From the NCBI GenBank assembly GCA_009599575.1, contig VWND01000013.1:372001-436000 (forward strand): a stretch of 64,000 nucleotides of DNA, given 5' to 3'. How positions within the stretch are numbered: the stretch's first letter is position 1; each line of letters begins with the position of its first letter. Position numbers and translations under genes: made by a program. The stretch is from Blumeriella jaapii (lineage: Eukaryota > Ascomycota > Leotiomycetes > Helotiales > Drepanopezizaceae). Positions 47,991-60,150 of this stretch are shown here, piece after piece. The notes beneath the pieces were generated by a model. That model had not been told where the DNA came from. It ran no database searches and saw only the letters and a list, made by a program, of their open reading frames with translations.

Positions 47991-49669
47991 CTTGAGATTT
48001 CAGATTAGCGGAGGCTCTGGAGGGAAAGGGGGGAGGGGAAGGGGTGGCGGGATGTAAAGCGGCAGACACTTTCCCACGCAAGCATTAACTTGATCGAGTA
48101 ATCACGGTGCAATCTCAGCTTCTTCTCCACAGGACCTGTGGTCTCCCCCATTCGAGGGTTGGACCATTGGTAGCTGTTTCGAGTCCGCGCCCGTAGTGAA
48201 GCCACACTAGCCCTCCTCCCTGGCTCCCTTCCGTGTCCGAAGGAGAGCTGAAGATGAGGACCAGTAGTTTTGACAGATACGAACCTCTTCACCTCAATCC
48301 TCTCTCGAAGATCTCCATGACTCATCTGAACTGCTTGCGTTTCCCGGGTTGGCGATCTCGCCTGATCGCCTGCCGCATTTTTGATCCCACAACTTGGTGC
48401 ACGCAAGTTACTAACCAGACGCAATGAAGTTCAAAGCCAGTGGCAACGCTGTCAGTCGTTAGCTTCTGTTCCGCAAGAGAGGGCTTCAGTCTTGGTGTCC
48501 CGCAGCACACGACTCTCAACCCATGGGTACAAGGTAGTGCCAGGTAAGGAAGGGCTGATTTCTCTGACCGGTTTGAGTCCTGTTTGAGGAGAGGAATTCG
48601 CCCTAGTCGAACGTGAGCTTCATCGACCATGTGACTTCCTCGAGACGTAGTGACTACCTTTGACTGGTGGCGAAGTCTCCAGGCAATGTAGCAGCCAAGC
48701 AGTCTACACGAACGGTCAGCTTCGATCGTAAGTGCGCACGCAACGCATGAAGGCTGTCTCGGGCTCGAGTGCGGCGGTACGTACAAGAAGGCGCCGTACG
48801 TGAGGTACACAAGGGCATTGCTTGCCTGGGTCGAAGGCTGACCCATCTTGCCGCAGGACGAAGGAAGCTTCAACGATGGACGGAAGAGCAATAAGGTAGG
48901 TGGTGGGTGGGTAGGTAGGTAGGTAGTAGGTAGGTAGTAGATAGGTAGTAGATAGGTAGTAGGTAGGTAGTAGGTCGGTAGCAGGTAGGTAGGAGGTAGG
49001 TACTTGAAAATGAAGTTTAGTCGACCCGGAACGGTGCACAGTGTGTATATGAGAGTGTGTATAGGTAAAGAATGGTGGTATTTTTGTGGTGATGGTTGTT
49101 ATTTATCTTTTCTCGAAGAGTGGGCAGAGGAGGGAGAAAGGTCTGAGAAGGAAGCTCTCTCGGCACTATACATATAGTGCTGAGCACAAGGATCCCGTGA
49201 CTGCACTCAACCGAGCCCGGAGCTCGTCGCCCCACTTGGGGTAAATACTGTGTGTACTGTGATGTGCTGCTACGGGCAGGTCGTGGCCGTCCTGTGCCGC
49301 CATCCCCATCCCTTCGAACAGCCACACGGCACATCCTTCAATCCTACCACGGTCATCACTGTCATCACCGCATCGCCGCGTCACCGCATTACCGCATTCT
49401 GCACATTGGTTGGTGGTCCAAGAGATGGCTGCTGGAAGCAATGCTTGCTATGTAACCTAGCAGCCGAACGACCACCGGCCGTGATCATCCAGCCAGTTCC
49501 TAGGACTACTCAAAGTCGACGCAAAAAGCATCGTGGTAACCAAATATTACTCGTGTGACCAAACAAGACCGCCCCGCAGGGGTAACAACGTCGCTCCGAT
49601 CCAAACCCGGCGGAACTAAGCATCGTGGGGCCTCCCTCTCTCACGCGATCCATCAGAACGGACAGCAGC
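47991..49669. other. Intergenic, possible missing symporter 5' end
   Basis: Contains the GTAG minisatellite at 48893-49003. No supported gene, and no clear upstream exon for the symporter. A small minus-strand frame (MLAWES) abuts the first symporter intron but has no transporter character. Confidence 0.4.
48893..49003. repeat. (GTAG)n / GTAGTAG minisatellite
   Basis: Runs of GTAG interrupted by regularly spaced TAGTAG and TAGATAG forms, about 11 bp apart. Confidence 0.9.
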
Positions 49670-52039
49670 TCAGTCGTCGTCGAAGATCTGATACGTGTTC
49701 TGCAAGATCGTATCGATGACCCGGACCTGCCAGCCGGCGTCTTGGATGTTAGGTCCCGTGTTCGCACCCATAAGCGTGGGGCCGAACACGATGGCCAGGT
49801 TGCTGGCGTTCATGCGGTTCGTGGGCGAGTGCTCTTGGACACGGTTGAGGTGCAGTGTGAGCGCGCGCAGAGTTGCGTAGTTGGGATCCGGAAGGCTGTT
49901 GATGATGGCATGCAGCGAATCTCGGCGGACAATGTCATCATCATGTTCTGTGGCTGTTAGTTCTGAGCGGCCGAAAGGCAGAGAGAAGGTACTAACTGGC
50001 AGCTTCAATGAAGCCGGCATAGTGTTCTGCGGTTAGCAGAGGATCGGGAAGGTCGCGGAAAAACTGCTTCAAGAGACCAGCGACACTGTTGACATCGTGA
50101 AAGAAGTTTGCAGGATCCCGGAAGTCAACTTTCGAGGCATCTGTGTGGTATTCAGTCCATGTCCAATGGTGGGAACCCGGGAGACTCACCATTATCGAAA
50201 AGCGCCTTGATCTTGGTCACATGGGAGGCAGTTCCCGAAAGTCGGTAGATGCCCTCGACTTCCAATCCGAAGAGATCCACGGCTTGGATGCATTGATACA
50301 CCACCATCGGTACAGCCGATCCATCTCTCTCAAACAGTTGCTCGAGACTCATGCCAAAGACCGGATTGATTGGTGGTAAGTTGACGACATTGAGACTGGG
50401 AGAAGTTCCAGAGTGAGGAGCCTGGGTGGCTACCGACGGTGGGGAATAGGGCTGTTGTGATGGTGGTGGGGAATGCGAGCTTTGAAACGGGAGCGTAGAC
50501 AATTGGGGAGGGCCACTGGCACTATACGATGTTCCTTGGTTAGAGCCACGAGACGGGCCGGCAGGCGGTGCGGCGCCGTATTGCTGGCTTGATGAACTAG
50601 GCTCTTGACTGACACTTCTTTCATGCTGCGCTGTAGTCGGCGGCGGTTGGTTCGTTGGCTGACTCCCTTGGGTCTGTTGTGTTGACTGAGTAGTTCCCAT
50701 AGACGGAGCTTGCGGTGCCTGCGACCTAGAAGCAGAAGAGGCATGCGGGTCTGATTGACGTTGGGCCGGCGTCGCAGCGGCAGTGGAATGTGCAGGAGGG
50801 CCCAGCACCTAGAACATGTCAACAGCAGCCAGGTTACAAGTCTTCCAGATACCTACCGGGTTCTTCTCGTACTTGATGTCCGGGGCTCGGGGGGGGACCT
50901 TGCCAACAAAGCTACTGATGTAATTGCTTAGATCCTTCTCGTTGTCGATAGCCTGGACAACTTCCCGCAGACTTCGAGACTTGCCGACAGACTCGCTGCC
51001 TTTGAGCGGGCTGACATTCAGTCCGTTGCTCAGAAGAAGCTTTTCGTTGAAGGATGCTGGGCCGTGTCAGACAGTGTCGCTGGACTGGGTGTGTGCCACT
51101 TACCAAACTTTTGCATTTGCAAGGTCAATGCCGAGTCGCACTCTCTGATCAAGTCTTGAAGTGCCTTCACAGTATCGGGTCTTGTCTTCGCTACTAATTC
51201 CGACTTGAGGTTTTGGGCCAATTGCACCTTGGATGCATAGTCCTCGTCCGCAGCTTTCAACTTCCGATGGAGGTCTTCTTCGACCTGCGCCGAGGACTTC
51301 GGGCCTTTGAGACCAAACTTCTTCTGTTGCCGGTCTCCGGTCTTGGCTCGATCATAGTCCTCTGCCAGAGAATCGTACTTGGCCTTGGCCTTTCTCATCG
51401 CCGTCTCTGCATCCACACATCGTTGCTCTGCTGTCAAGCCAGTCGTCTTCCAGTGCTTCCGCCCGCGCTCGATGCTGGCGGCCAGGTCCAGTAGATCGTC
51501 GTGCATTTGGTGCAGTGAGGTTGCGAATTGGGCCCCATTGTCCGACATGCGCTCGTGAATGCTCGCAACCTCTTCGTAGGATTGGAGGAACGATCCATGC
51601 CGGTGTTCGGGTCGCCGTATACTCTCCGTCGTGATTTTGCAGAGCTTCTTCAGCCCGTTCGAGTGTTCCTCCTCCAACGTCGAGCGCTTCTTGAGAAAGG
51701 TAGCGAATTCCTGAAAGGGTCTTGTTAGCCACGAGGGGGTCGCGGAGTCACCGATCCCAAGAGGCCCACCTTTGCTGAAGCTATGCTCTGCTTCAGACGA
51801 TTCAAGAGCGTCGACACACCTATTTCCGAACTGACCACCTCGTGGACTGCCTTCGCATTCGGGTCGCTCGCTGCTGGGGGCGCTGGCGCATTGTTCGAGT
51901 CGCCCGCGGTGAGGAGGGAGACATCGTCGCTATTGGCAGTAGGTGCTGCTCCAAGGGACATGCTTCCGGTCCGTTCGCGCTGGGGATTCGAGAGGTCGGG
52001 AAGCTCAGAAAGAATTCGGTCGGGGTTGTCGTCTGCCAT
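49670..52039 (-). CDS. F-BAR RhoGAP (Rgd1-like)
   Basis: Six exons (51770-52039, 51104-51710, 50857-51056, 50190-50808, 49997-50140, 49670-49947) with introns of 47-59 bp encode 705 residues. Total length is a multiple of three. Residues about 60-330 form an F-BAR/FCH domain with long charged helices ([17 protein letters not shown] and the following coiled coil). A Pro/Gln/Ser-rich linker of about 150 residues follows. The C-terminal RhoGAP domain has the arginine finger GIYRLSG, then [14 protein letters not shown] and [17 protein letters not shown]. The layout matches yeast Rgd1, a GTPase-activating protein for Rho3 and Rho4 that acts at sites of polarised growth and septation. The first donor is a weak GTGGGC. 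Confidence 0.92.
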
Positions 52040-53169
52040 GGCGGTTGTCAGGGCGGTCTTTTGTTGGAATGTGAGTGAGAGAGCTGTGTGTCGCGTGCGC
52101 CTGTCTCGGGGGGGGGGGGGGGTGTTGTGTTGATGTTTTGGTAGCGGGAAGCCTTTGGTATTGTGAGGAGAGAGTTGACTTGAGTTTGGCCCTGGAGTCG
52201 CAACGTCGAAACCGTGGCGCGGTCAAGGAGATCCTTGCACCTCGGAAAGCCTCATCAGGCGCTCGAGTTCGATGCGACGGCCACCCGCTCGAGTCGAGCA
52301 CGCTTTCTGTCTCTCGGCAATGATCTGGGTTTGTTTATCCGGAATCTTTTGGCTGGTTTTGCGCTCCTTCAGATGCTGGTGTTGAGCGCATCGGCATGGT
52401 GAATGTCTACGGAGACTCGGAAAGCTGTCTCGAGTCGATTCTCGTGTTGCTAATTTGGGAATGATCATGGAATGAACCCAGCCAGCAATGTTGTCGGCGA
52501 CATATTCCTTTTTCAGGATTTGTCCCTGTTCGCCAGATACTTACTGACAAGTCATACGTATGTGATAGGTAAAATCTGCAACTGCACCAGAGGCGAGACC
52601 TTCTTTCTCGTGGAATGTAGCCAAGAATGTGGTTTCTAGTGATGCCTTTTTCTTTCCTCTCGGAAGATTGATAGCTGCAGCTGGGATCTTTCACAAGTTT
52701 TCTATGTTTCGCTTGGACATACATCTACTGTACCAGTTTGTTGTGTTGGCAGACTTCAGGCACGCTAGTCTAGTGCCATGCGAAGAGTCGACAGGAGTAT
52801 TGCTTTTTTCCAAAAGCCCAAAGATTGCTATCAATTCCTTCTCCCTCCATCTCCATACGCTACTGGGCCGTCTCGAAGGGACTCCAATTCCGTAAGACAG
52901 GGTGAGTAAGACGATATCAAGATTACTATGCGCTTAGATCACCGCAAACACATCAACGACAAGCAGATGGAAATTCTGTATGCACGCAGTCATGCCATTG
53001 AGAATATATACAGACGAAACGAAGCCTACCTAGGTAAGAGCAGCTATCCACCAAAGTGATTGTTTACAGCAACATGTCCGGCCCTACAAGATCGGGAAGT
53101 CCACCCCTCTCTCCATCTTCCTCGGCTACAGGATCTACCACAACACACAACGGTCTCGGTAGTAGAAGA
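52040..53169. other. Intergenic
   Basis: Promoter side of the RhoGAP gene, with a G-run of about 13 at 52109-52122, and the 3' flank of the lyase gene. No other gene seen. Confidence 0.45.
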
Positions 53170-54926
53170 TCACAGGAAATCAATGGCGTCCAGCGAGAAG
53201 CCTGGGCTGAGGAAGCCTGTGCCGGAGCTTCCGCTCACAACATTGATGGTCATGATGTTATAGGAGCCAGTGGCCAAGAAAGCCGAAGCCGGAACATCAT
53301 ACTGCGTTTGGGTTAGTCTAGGCTGGGGATGCTTCAGATGTGGGAGGCAGGAAGCTCACGGTGAAGACGGTATTGGTACCGCGATAGGTGCCGACAGTCA
53401 GACTACGGGTCGAAGCTTGGGAGGAGGCAGCGGGGATCTTGCTCGTCCAGCTGTTGATGGTGATCTGAGGACGAGCGTTGATGTAGGCCTCTGTGATGCC
53501 GATTCGAACGGTGTGAGCTGTTGCTGTCTGGGCGGCATCAAGCTTGAAATAGATGAGATGGCCGTTGTTGACGTCGGACCACATGTATCCTGGCATCGAC
53601 CCAGCTGCCGTGCTAGTCCCGACGATGTAGTTGGCAGGATTCCAGGAGGCGAGGCGCTTGTCGCTTGGATGCATATAAGTCGGAAGCATGGGGGTCTGAT
53701 CAAAATTGGTGAAGCCTTGTGGTGTCCCATCCCATTCTCCAATTCTCCAGATCGCGACGGTGTCGGAGATGTCGACTGGCGTGATGGAGTTCAAAGCCAC
53801 CGTTCCGCCGGCCGTAACAGTGACGCTCGAGGTGTAGACACTGAGCTCGCCCTTGTAGATTGTCAAGGTGTACGTGCCAGGAAGGATTTTGCGGATGCTG
53901 AAAGCACCTGAGGTTGGGTTGGCGGTTCCCCAATACTGAGCATCGGAATTGGACAGAGCAGCGACATAGGTGTAGCCGGACTTCATGTTTTTGATTCCAA
54001 CCCCGGCAACAGTTCCACGACCAGAAGTAGGCACCCAACCCTTGATATCGAGCGTGTCCATCCACGACCAGTCGGCGTTGCGAGAGAATAAAGCAGTGTT
54101 GGGAGTAGCGCCATTGGTGAACGAGAGGACGTAAGGGCCTTGCAAGCCCCAGCGTTCGGGATCAGTAGTACCCATATTGTAGTAGAGGATCTCGTAAAGG
54201 TCTTCTGCAACGGGAGAGCATCCACGGGTTAGGGATCTGAAGAATGGGCCACCTGAAGCTTTCTCACGGTTCGATCGGATTAGCCACAATCCAACAGACG
54301 ACGTTGCCTTTCCAACATAATCGTAGTCGATGGTGCGCCCATAATTGCTGCCCTGGTAATGCTTTGATTTGGTGTAACCGTTCGCAAGTGACAGAGTGAC
54401 ATCTGACGCTTCGATAAAGTTGGCGGCGTCGTCGTAATAGTCGGAATCTGTGGCAGCCTTTGGGAGAAGTCCGGCTGGGATTCTGACGATGTAGCGCAGA
54501 GCGGGAACAGAGGCATCTCCTTTGTTGGTGAGCATGTAGATGTTGCTGTTGCCATATCTTGCGATGTATGTTTGTACCAGAGAACCGTATACTACCGTAA
54601 CCTTTATGATATTCGCTGGAGTGGTGTATTGCTGTATCGTCACAGTCGACGCGCCCAGCCCGCTCTGAACATGCGAGTTCTTTCCCCCATAGCCATTGTA
54701 TTCTACACCGTTGTATTTCATGGAAGTGATGTCCCCGTTAGACTTCGACACTGCGAAAACAAGAGCTGACCCGGTATCTGGAGCTTGTCAGCGGAACAGG
54801 CCAGTAATCTGATATGGCGGACCTGCCTATTACATATGAAGATCCGTTATCAGTGTAACCCCAAGCCGCGAGGACAAGAGAAGGCAACCTGACTGCAGCA
54901 AGCAGAGCTGGTTTGAGAACCCTCAT
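53170..54926 (-). CDS. Rhamnogalacturonan lyase (polysaccharide lyase family 4)
   Basis: Exons 54827-54926, 53360-54777 and 53170-53301 encode 549 residues, close to the usual length of RglA-type enzymes. A signal peptide covers about residues 1-20. The N-terminal catalytic beta-sandwich begins DTGSALVFAVSKSNGDITS. A central fibronectin-like domain (PGTYTLTIYKGELSVYTSSV) and a C-terminal carbohydrate-binding jelly roll (WRIGEWDGTPQGF onward) complete the three-domain PL4 layout. The enzyme cleaves the rhamnogalacturonan I backbone of pectin by beta-elimination. The first intron (54778-54826) joins in frame only with a GCAGGT donor. The last one (53302-53359) is ordinary. An upstream in-frame ATG at 54944 could add six residues. 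This gene indicates plant cell-wall degradation. Confidence 0.93.
54778..54826 (-). other. GC-AG intron of the rhamnogalacturonan lyase gene
   Basis: 49-bp intron with donor GCAGGT after ATAG and acceptor CTCCAG. It joins G to AT to make the Asp of the conserved VIDTGSALVF strand. Using the GT four bases downstream gives the wrong phase and loses this match. Confidence 0.75.
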
Positions 54927-57267
54927 GCTTGGAATGTGTAGCATATAAGAAAGACAAGTGGAATTCAGCCAGAAGCTGGGTCGAAAATCATACTGGAAGT
55001 GGCCACTGGAAGCAATTTATGTTCACCCACTTGGGGTCAGGTCAACGAGAATCCAGACAAAAGCCATCTGACAGGCTAGGGATTGGCAGGAAAAATTGAG
55101 TTCTGAATGTCGTATGGCACCATACTTCGAAGTTCGTACTCACCTAAGGTACGAGGACCAACCACTTACTAGTCTCTTGCGGGTTTTGAGCGGTTGGTGG
55201 ATTAAGTACGAGAGTTTGTATGATCTCGGTCCACACCTGCAAGCCATGCTCCGCATGATATCACTAGAACGTCCCTTGTTGACAATGAATTTCCGAAGCG
55301 GAAGCTCATTTGCGCATTTATTCCTCTATGTTGGATTGTGTGTTGGCCCAGAGCGACGGCCAAAGCGACGCCTCAAGGAGCACGTACGGAACGTTGATTA
55401 GAACCAAGCACTTATGGCATCCGTTGTCGTATGTTAGAGATTCGGAAAATCACGGCGTAATACTCGTAGAAACTCCGCAGATATTAAATTTGTACCACAC
55501 TGTGTCGTTGGTGCTGTTGATAAGGTTGGAATCGGAGCTGAAGCGACTCAACCCGAAACATAATCAGCGTCATTGATAAATTCAACTCGAGTGGGAGAAA
55601 ATTTGATTGAGACATTAAGATTGGAAAGTTTTGGAGTAATCACGGGTTTCGGCTATTTACTTGTTTCTGGTTAATTTGTCCATCTCAAGTGCTAGTAGAA
55701 GACCACTTACTGTACAGTACCAATGATCCCCCCCCCCCAAAAAACAGCAGTTTCTGTCGATGGTAATGCAGGCCTACATGTGTAGAACAACCACTTGCAG
55801 CATCCCGGCAGCTATTTAATAGCCTTAAGAATCTTCAATTTTTGGCATTCGTTCTCAAAACGGATTATCTGATCTGGAAGCTTAGTGCGAGAGTGGGTAG
55901 TATATTTCTCTCCTGTCATCATTGGATATCCTTAGATCTCCGCCCTTCTTTCCAAATATCATACCCTCGTCGTAGCCTCACATCTTTGGTATAGGCGCTA
56001 TTGTTATTGAGTCTCGTACTATCATCGTGCCTTCATCTTATATGTTTACTAGAGCTTACTGTGCTATGAAACCAAGAAGCAAATTATCATAATCAAGTAT
56101 CATCGAGAGTATTGGTGTTTCTGAGCGAGGCCATCTTACAACCAATTGTTGTGGAATCTGCTTCGTTTGTACGAGAACATCTAGATCGGGCTTGTTTCCG
56201 CTACGAACGGATAAACTTGCTTTTTATCTTGACATGCCGATCCTCAATGGACTAGATAGGTAGTACTGATAGCATCTGAAGTAGGCAAGTTCGTTCTATT
56301 GTTTTATAATCGCACAGGTGAACAACCGACCTTGTAGTTGCTCTGTCGCCTGCCATGCTAGCCTGCAGGACAGTGAATATCATATCCGAATACTATTTCT
56401 ACCCCGACCACCTGTCAATCCCAGTTTTTTGTGCGGAAGAGTACTCGATCGATTTTTAAGCAGCTTCCCACAGTTTTTTTACCGGGAAATCTTCTTCTTC
56501 TTGCCTCTTCCTCGCGCAAAGTAACAGTTGCACTATGTACACTTTGTTACGAAGCCTGTTAAAATTTTCAAGGTTTGCAAGGCTGAAAGAGATTTTGTGC
56601 TCATTTGACTTAGACATAAATGTGAGCTGTAGACTTTGGATCCATAAAGCGCTTCAATGCTTATAGCGGCTTGGGGATTGAAAATATTTAAATATGTAAA
56701 CTTACTTGAGCTGAACGCAATTGCTTGCTCGGTGTTTTATAAGCATCATAGTTAGAAGCGGAAAGGAAGCCATCTGTGACTGTGGGTTAAAAAAAAGCGC
56801 CGATGCGTGCCCACGCAGCACATACGAGAGAAAGATCCGGATTAGCTGAATCGCAGATGTTATCAGAGACAATTTACTTGGCATCAACTCATTTCTATCC
56901 TATCGTCAAGAAATTGGTGACTTTCTTTTTTTCCAATAGCAGGCAATTAAAATCCGACGGGCCATCAGCGACATGTATCTTTTCTACAAGCCTTTTCGAC
57001 GACAGCCTTCCAAGTACAAACCCTCGACACCACTCAAACGCAGCCACTCTTTTTTTTACTCTGTGTTCTTTTCGGTCCCAAGATATCAACCTCCAGTGAC
57101 CCAGCTGCGGTTTCTTGAAAACATCCCACCCAAGGTCCCTACCAAGTATCACATGCACATCACGAGATCACGTCCCTCATCCTACAAACAGTACCTACCT
57201 TTAACAAACCCCAACCAAATCCGCACTTATACATCTCCCCTTACATGCCACAAGCACCCAAACTAGC
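54927..57267. other. AT-rich intergenic region
   Basis: About 2.3 kb with many A/T runs, one TGTACAGTACC element near 55711 and a C-run of nine near 55729. I find no gene on either strand. Confidence 0.5.
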
Positions 57268-58160
57268 ATGCGTTCTCGCCTGTCAAGTTCCAGTCTCTCG
57301 AGCCCGCTACTATTTACCAAACCCCTCAGAGCTCTGTCCAGACCCCGGTGGTACACAACTTCAACACCGACAACCCCCGAGATGCCACCACCAGCACCCT
57401 TGTTCTCGTCCAACTACGACCCTGCACAAGCGTCTAAGGATCTAGCGCCGTTGCTGAAAGCGAATGGAGGGAGATGGAGTCTGGTGGAGGGCGGCAGAGG
57501 CGTGGAAAGGAGGTTCAAGTTCAAGGGCTTCAAAAAGTGCTGGGTACGTGTGTTTTCCTTCTTCCTTTCTTACATCCTCCTCCTCCTCTTCTTCTTCTTC
57601 TTCCTCTTCTTCTCCTTTCCGTTTACTACTCTCATGCTTGTTTTCTCGCTTGGGGGACTGAGCGGAATTCGCGAGAAATGCGATACAGCTACTGGAGGGT
57701 GCGCATATGGAGGCGAGTAGCGGGAGTGCCACAGACGAAGAGGAGAGAGAGAAAAGCTCACGATGTTTCCAACGTGTAGGAATTCATGAATCTAGTCGCG
57801 CCAGAATGCGTACTGAAGAAGCATCATCCCGAGTGGTCTAATGTACCTACCCACCCCCCCCTCAAACCTGCCCTCACAAGTTAAAGCACCTACCTATCTC
57901 GATGATGAGATTGACAGCTTCAACAGGTCTACAACACTGCCTTCGTCCGCTGGACGACGCACTCCCCGCCCGGCTTGTCAGAGAAAGACGTGCTGATGGC
58001 GAGATTCTGTGACCGGAAGGCTGAGGAGTGTGGGGAGGTCGAGGAACCCGATGCTAAGGACGGACAGGACGAGATAGGGAGGGAGTTGGCGGATCGAGTT
58101 GCGAAAGAGGGTGGAGATTGCTGCGTTCCGAAGAAGGAAAAAACGCAGGTGAAGGAATAG
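57268..58160 (+). CDS. Pterin-4a-carbinolamine dehydratase
   Basis: Exons 57268-57543, 57780-57842 and 57927-58160 give 190 residues. The first 40 residues are Arg/Ser-rich and acid-poor, suggesting a mitochondrial presequence. The fold carries the family catalytic signature: KKHHPEW (His about 107-108), then SNVYN and TTHSPPGLSEKD with the third His at about 125. The enzyme dehydrates 4a-hydroxytetrahydropterin during cofactor recycling. The middle exon is only 63 bases, and the first intron has a long C/T-rich run. The C-terminal extension is acidic and Lys-rich, beyond the usual 100-residue domain. An ATG at about 57382 (MPPPAP) could give a shorter cytosolic form. Confidence 0.88.
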
Positions 58161-58571
58161 GGTTTCATGGGCAGCAAAGAGTGTATTGCAGAGATTTGTG
58201 TATGCGACCAAACTGTCCTGGGTGACTGGCGAGTGCGAGCACTGCATGGCCCTGGTAAGCAAGGGAAACGACTCGATACAAACTAAAGCTGACGGTCAAT
58301 GGTTGTAGGTTGAGAATATTAATTATGGCTACTACAAGTATCCGTACGGTCTGAGCGGTGCTCCCTTGCGCCGGAAATCGAAAACGCCTCTAGTAAGACA
58401 GGCATGCAGAACTGTGCTAGAATCCACGCCCATCTCACGCATCGTGTCCTTCATGCCGTGTCTCTACTCATATCCATCCGCCAACCCCTACATCTGGTCA
58501 TACGCCGCCCCTCTGACTCTGCGAGTTCTTATGGTCCCGTTTGTACAGTACATCCCCCGAGCTCGAAGCGT
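58161..58571. other. Intergenic between convergent genes
   Basis: Three-prime flanks of the pterin dehydratase and ERG25 genes. A GTACAGTACATCC element lies at 58541. No gene seen. Confidence 0.45.
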
Positions 58572-59538
58572 TTACTGCACTTTCTTGGCCGCCTTCACCA
58601 GCTTGCGCTCACGCCTCCTCTTCGCAGCCTCGGGTCCGGACTCGGTGTCCATGACGTAATCCCACCATCTGAAGCTGCTGGCGTAGTTGCCGATGAACTG
58701 CTCGTGGTGGACGTCGTGGTGCTCGGCTCCGGCCCAGAAAGGAAGGATGTGGTGCAGAGACCAAGGGAAATCATATCCGCTGTGCGCATCGATAGCCTGG
58801 AAGAGGCGACAAGTGATCCAGAGGTACATAGTCAGAATGTGAAAGTTGCCCATCACGAAACACCACAGGATAGGCACCAGCACGGTTCCGGCACCGAGGA
58901 CCATGGTCTCGATGGGGGACGCGTACTCCGCCGCGAGTCCAAAGGGCGCCGAGTATTGGTGGTGGATCTTGTGGACGTTCTTGTAAAAGAAGGCTTTGTG
59001 GAAGAGTCGGTGCATCCAGTAGTGCCATGTATCCTCCAAGACGAAAAAGACGGCGATCTGAAAGCAAATGGTTTGCCAGCTAGGAAACGGGACGCCGTAC
59101 TGCATGCCGCAAGCCACCGCCATGGGGTGGAAGAGCCAGATCTGAGGCAGTTCGACGGAGAAGTGACTGAGGAGCACCAGCTTGGTGCAGGTCCATTGCT
59201 CTTTCACGGTGGGGATCTTGGCCCCTTGAAGCTTCCATTTGTTGAAAAACGATATCCGGTCGATGACGATCCAAGGCAGACTGCGGCCGAAGTAAACCGC
59301 TTCGTGCATGACGAAACTCATGATTCCGGTTGCGAGAACATCGTTTTGCATAAAGGCGTACCAACTCTACAGCGACGGTCAGTGGCGCAAGGGGCGGCAT
59401 GGTGGTACGGTGGTATGCATCACTTACTGCCCAGAGCCGCTCGAAGAGGTTCAAATGTACATTGTACTTGGAGAGCTCGTTGTAGATGCCAAGGTAGGTG
59501 TCTGGCGCGGCCAGCGTGGCGTTGCTCAGAAGAGACAT
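58572..59538 (-). CDS. ERG25: C-4 methylsterol oxidase
   Basis: Two exons (59428-59538, 58572-59366) separated by a 61-bp intron encode 301 residues. This endoplasmic-reticulum di-iron enzyme removes the C-4 methyl groups of 4,4-dimethylzymosterol, with Erg26 and Erg27. All three histidine boxes of the fatty-acid hydroxylase superfamily are present: HRLFH at about 156-160, HKIHH at about 169-173 and [10 protein letters not shown] at about 252-261. Several hydrophobic helices flank them. The N-terminal [19 protein letters not shown] junction is typical of the family. The basic C-terminus ([15 protein letters not shown]) resembles a lysine-type ER retrieval tail. It is divergently transcribed from ERG1. 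Confidence 0.95.
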
Positions 59539-60150
59539 CGCTGGCGGGCAAAGGGGTGAGTGGTATTGAAGATTGAAGTTGTTGGGAGATGGGGAAGAGG
59601 ATCGAGGGAATCCGTAGGTCGGGCGCGGTGGCGGCGAAGAACTCGAGCAGCCGGCGTCGGGATCAGGGGTCGATCACGTGATGCTGGTGGCGCCGCACCC
59701 CAAGACATTTTTATACCTTGATCGCATTTATCTTAATCGAGCCAAGACGGGTCTGTAAAACGGAATACGATTCGTCATTGATCCTACAGTACAGCACAGT
59801 ACAGAATTGTGCTTCGACATACAGCAGCTTTGCATCATTCGTCACGTTTCTTTTCCACCATACCCGCCGCCTCTCGCCACCCTACTTGAATCTCAATCTT
59901 CCTCCCGTGCTCCCCTTCTTCTTCTCCATCTGCTATCGTTGTCAACTTCACCCTTGATCTGGGCCCTCCACGCTCCCTTAGCTGGTCTCGAGAGCGAGCT
60001 GCAGGTACTAACTATACTGTACATAAACTATCAGATGCTCACGTAAAGGTAATTGCCCTGATGCGAACTTTCACATGCTCGAACATTCCTAATCTTACAA
60101 AGACCGACCTCCCTTTCACCCACATCTCCGACGCTCTACACGTCCTCAGC
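59539..60150. promoter_or_regulatory. Divergent ERG25-ERG1 promoter
   Basis: About 0.6 kb shared by two oxygen-dependent ergosterol genes transcribed away from each other. It contains the ATCACGTGAT palindrome at 59673-59682, TACAGTACAGCACAGTACAG near 59787 and C/T-rich stretches before ERG1. Coordinate control from this interval is inferred from the arrangement. Confidence 0.6.
59673..59682. promoter_or_regulatory. SREBP/E-box-like palindrome ATCACGTGAT
   Basis: A perfect 10-bp palindrome containing the E-box CACGTG. SREBP-family bHLH factors, which control fungal sterol and hypoxia genes, bind both sterol elements and E-boxes with ATCA flanks. It lies 135 bp upstream of the ERG25 start codon. 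Other bHLH proteins also bind CACGTG, so the factor is not determined. Confidence 0.5.
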